In this document: piece after piece, positions 62,931-64,000 of the stretch | Position numbering within the stretch: the first letter of the stretch is position 1 | Layout of the letters: each line of letters begins with the position of its first letter | Assembly (NCBI RefSeq): GCF_000717055.1 | Contig: NZ_JNXI01000034.1 | Coordinates: 8,656-72,655, forward strand | Direction: 5' to 3' | Length of the DNA: 64,000 nucleotides | Origin: Streptomyces iakyrus | GTDB taxonomy: Bacteria; Actinomycetota; Actinomycetes; Streptomycetales; Streptomycetaceae | Made by a program: the position numbers and the translations under genes | Notes under the pieces: generated by a model | Databases searched by the model: none | Told to the model about the DNA's origin: nothing | What the model saw: the letters and a program-made list of their open reading frames with translations, nothing else

Positions 62931-64000
62931 ATGGAGCGCTTCCGGACACGAAAAGCGCTGCTCGCACTCATGGCCGCGAGCGGACTGCTGCTCACCGCGT
63001 GCAGCGGGGGCGGCGACACCGGCGAGGGCAGCAAGGCCGCCGACCGCCCCGAGTACGGCGCGGGCGAGCCAGCGCCCGCCCATGGCGACGAGGACGGCAC
63101 GAGCGAGCGCGACGACCGCCGCGAAGACCCCGGCCACCTGTCCACCTTCGCCCTGGACGTCGACACCGCCTCCTACGACTACGCCCGCCGCTCCCTGGCC
63201 GACGGCCGGCTCCCCGACCCGTCGACGGTCCGCCCCGAGGAGTTCGTCAACAGCTTCCGCCAGGACTACGAGCGCCCTGACGGTGACGGTTTCTCGGTCA
63301 CCGTCGACGGCGCCCGCACCGACGACGAGGACTGGTCACTGGTCCGCGTCGGCCTCGCCACCCGCACCGCGGAACGCGGCGGCGAACGTCCGCCCGCGGC
63401 CCTGACCTTCGTCATCGACGTCTCGGGCTCCATGGACGAACCGGGCCGCCTGGACCTCGCCAAGGAGTCCCTCTCGGTGATGACGGACCGGCTGCGCGAC
63501 GACGACTCGGTCGCGCTCGTCACCTTCAGCGACGAGGCCGAGACCGTCCTGCCCATGACCCGTCTCGACGGCAACCGCGACGAGATCCAGGACACCGTCT
63601 CCGACCTGGACACCCAGGACTCCACCAACCTTGGCGCCGGCGTCGAGACCGGCTACGAGACGGCCGTCGAGGGCCTGCGCGAGGGCGCCACCAACCGGGT
63701 CGTCCTCATCTCGGACGCCCTCGCCAACACCGGCGACACCGACGCGGACAGCATCCTGGAGCGCATCTCCGGCGAGCGCCGCGAACACGGCATCACCCTC
63801 TTCGGCGTCGGTGTCGGCAGCGACTACGGCGACGCCCTCATGGAGCGGCTCGCCGACAAGGGCGACGGCCACACCGTCTACGTGTCCGACGAGGACGAGG
63901 CCCGCACGGTCTTCTCCGAGCAGCTCCCGCGCAACGTCGACCTCACCGCCCGCGACGCCAAGGCGCAGGTCGCCTTCGACCCCGAGACGGTCGAGGAGTT
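62931..64000 (+). CDS. vWA-domain lipoprotein (YfbK-like), 3' end outside window
   Basis: The first 356 codons are inside the window and the frame is open at the edge. It has a lipoprotein signal peptide (KALLALMAASGLLLTAC, lipobox Cys ~24), an acidic linker, then STFALDVDTASYDYARRSLA and VRPEEFVNSFRQDY, the opening of the YfbK-like family, and a vWA domain with the MIDAS motif FVIDVSGSMDEPGR plus VVLISDALANTGDTD. The C-terminal DUF3520-type part would follow. It probably binds ligands at the cell surface through a metal-dependent site. ATG 62931 after AGGGGG. Confidence 0.9.
   Translation, partial: MERFRTRKALLALMAASGLLLTACSGGGDTGEGSKAADRPEYGAGEPAPAHGDEDGTSERDDRREDPGHLSTFALDVDTASYDYARRSLADGRLPDPSTVRPEEFVNSFRQDYERPDGDGFSVTVDGARTDDEDWSLVRVGLATRTAERGGERPPAALTFVIDVSGSMDEPGRLDLAKESLSVMTDRLRDDDSVALVTFSDEAETVLPMTRLDGNRDEIQDTVSDLDTQDSTNLGAGVETGYETAVEGLREGATNRVVLISDALANTGDTDADSILERISGERREHGITLFGVGVGSDYGDALMERLADKGDGHTVYVSDEDEARTVFSEQLPRNVDLTARDAKAQVAFDPETVEE

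Overview
The window looks like chromosomal DNA of a Streptomyces species or a very close relative. Evidence: about 70 % G+C with G/C-rich third codon positions, many GTG starts and one TTG start, GTGA/ATGA overlaps inside operons, lipobox and Tat signal peptides, DUF397/DUF5753 genes, and families typical of that genus. From memory, not checked, the order mmsA/iol, copZ-copA, citA, rbs and a GH3 glycosidase resembles one region of the S. coelicolor chromosome. I see no tRNA, rRNA, CRISPR array, phage or transposase.

Layout. (1) 1-4.8 kb: the 3' end of a TPP enzyme, a small secreted metalloprotease, a DUF7691-like protein, a class A beta-lactamase-like secreted protein, a phytase-like esterase and a small membrane protein. 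(2) 4.9-12.4 kb: a fused two-half ABC exporter, then a short zone of gene remains (an EAL-domain tail and a headless RidA) around a small secreted protein, an S37 tripeptidyl aminopeptidase, a membrane-anchored protein and a lipoprotein. (3) 12.5-17.8 kb: a Tat-exported GH3 glycosidase, a LysR/EamA divergent pair and a repeat protein of the RTX-associated kind. (4) 18.2-22.7 kb: a three-gene sugar catabolic operon (Gfo/Idh/MocA, DUF993, TIM-barrel isomerase) divergent from its LacI regulator. (5) 22.8-28.7 kb: single accessory genes (two DHFR-fold reductases, a MarR-GNAT fusion, an isomerase, DUF397 with a broken XRE partner, a CGNR regulator divergent from a metallo-beta-lactamase-fold hydrolase, a cupin).

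(6) 28.9-34.8 kb: a complete ribose operon, LacI-rbsA-rbsC/B fusion-rbsK-rbsD, with two LacI operators in front and a strong terminator behind. (7) 35-37.9 kb: a proline-rich membrane protein and a bifunctional polysaccharide deacetylase/glycosyltransferase of MatB type, probably making a surface glycan. (8) 38-43.6 kb: small genes, a GNAT enzyme, RecD2-type helicase and citrate synthase. (9) 44.2-50 kb: copper ATPase, copper chaperone with a CsoR-type operator, and a TetR/MMPL efflux pair with a long inverted-repeat operator. (10) 50.2-57.5 kb: zinc alcohol dehydrogenase, a frameshifted HTH gene, and the myo-inositol operon iolC-aldolase-(iolB remnant)-iolD-mmsA. (11) 57.6-64 kb: an APC permease, a hydrolase/ABC-ATPase fusion with its permease, and the start of a vWA lipoprotein.

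The window is mainly carbohydrate catabolism with local transcription control, plus efflux and secreted hydrolases. I found no convincing undescribed multi-gene system. The points most worth a second look are the decayed iolB inside an otherwise intact inositol operon, the single-base frameshift in the neighbouring HTH gene, the four-half-site operator between the CGNR and MBL genes, the hydrolase-ABC fusion, and the long TetR operator.
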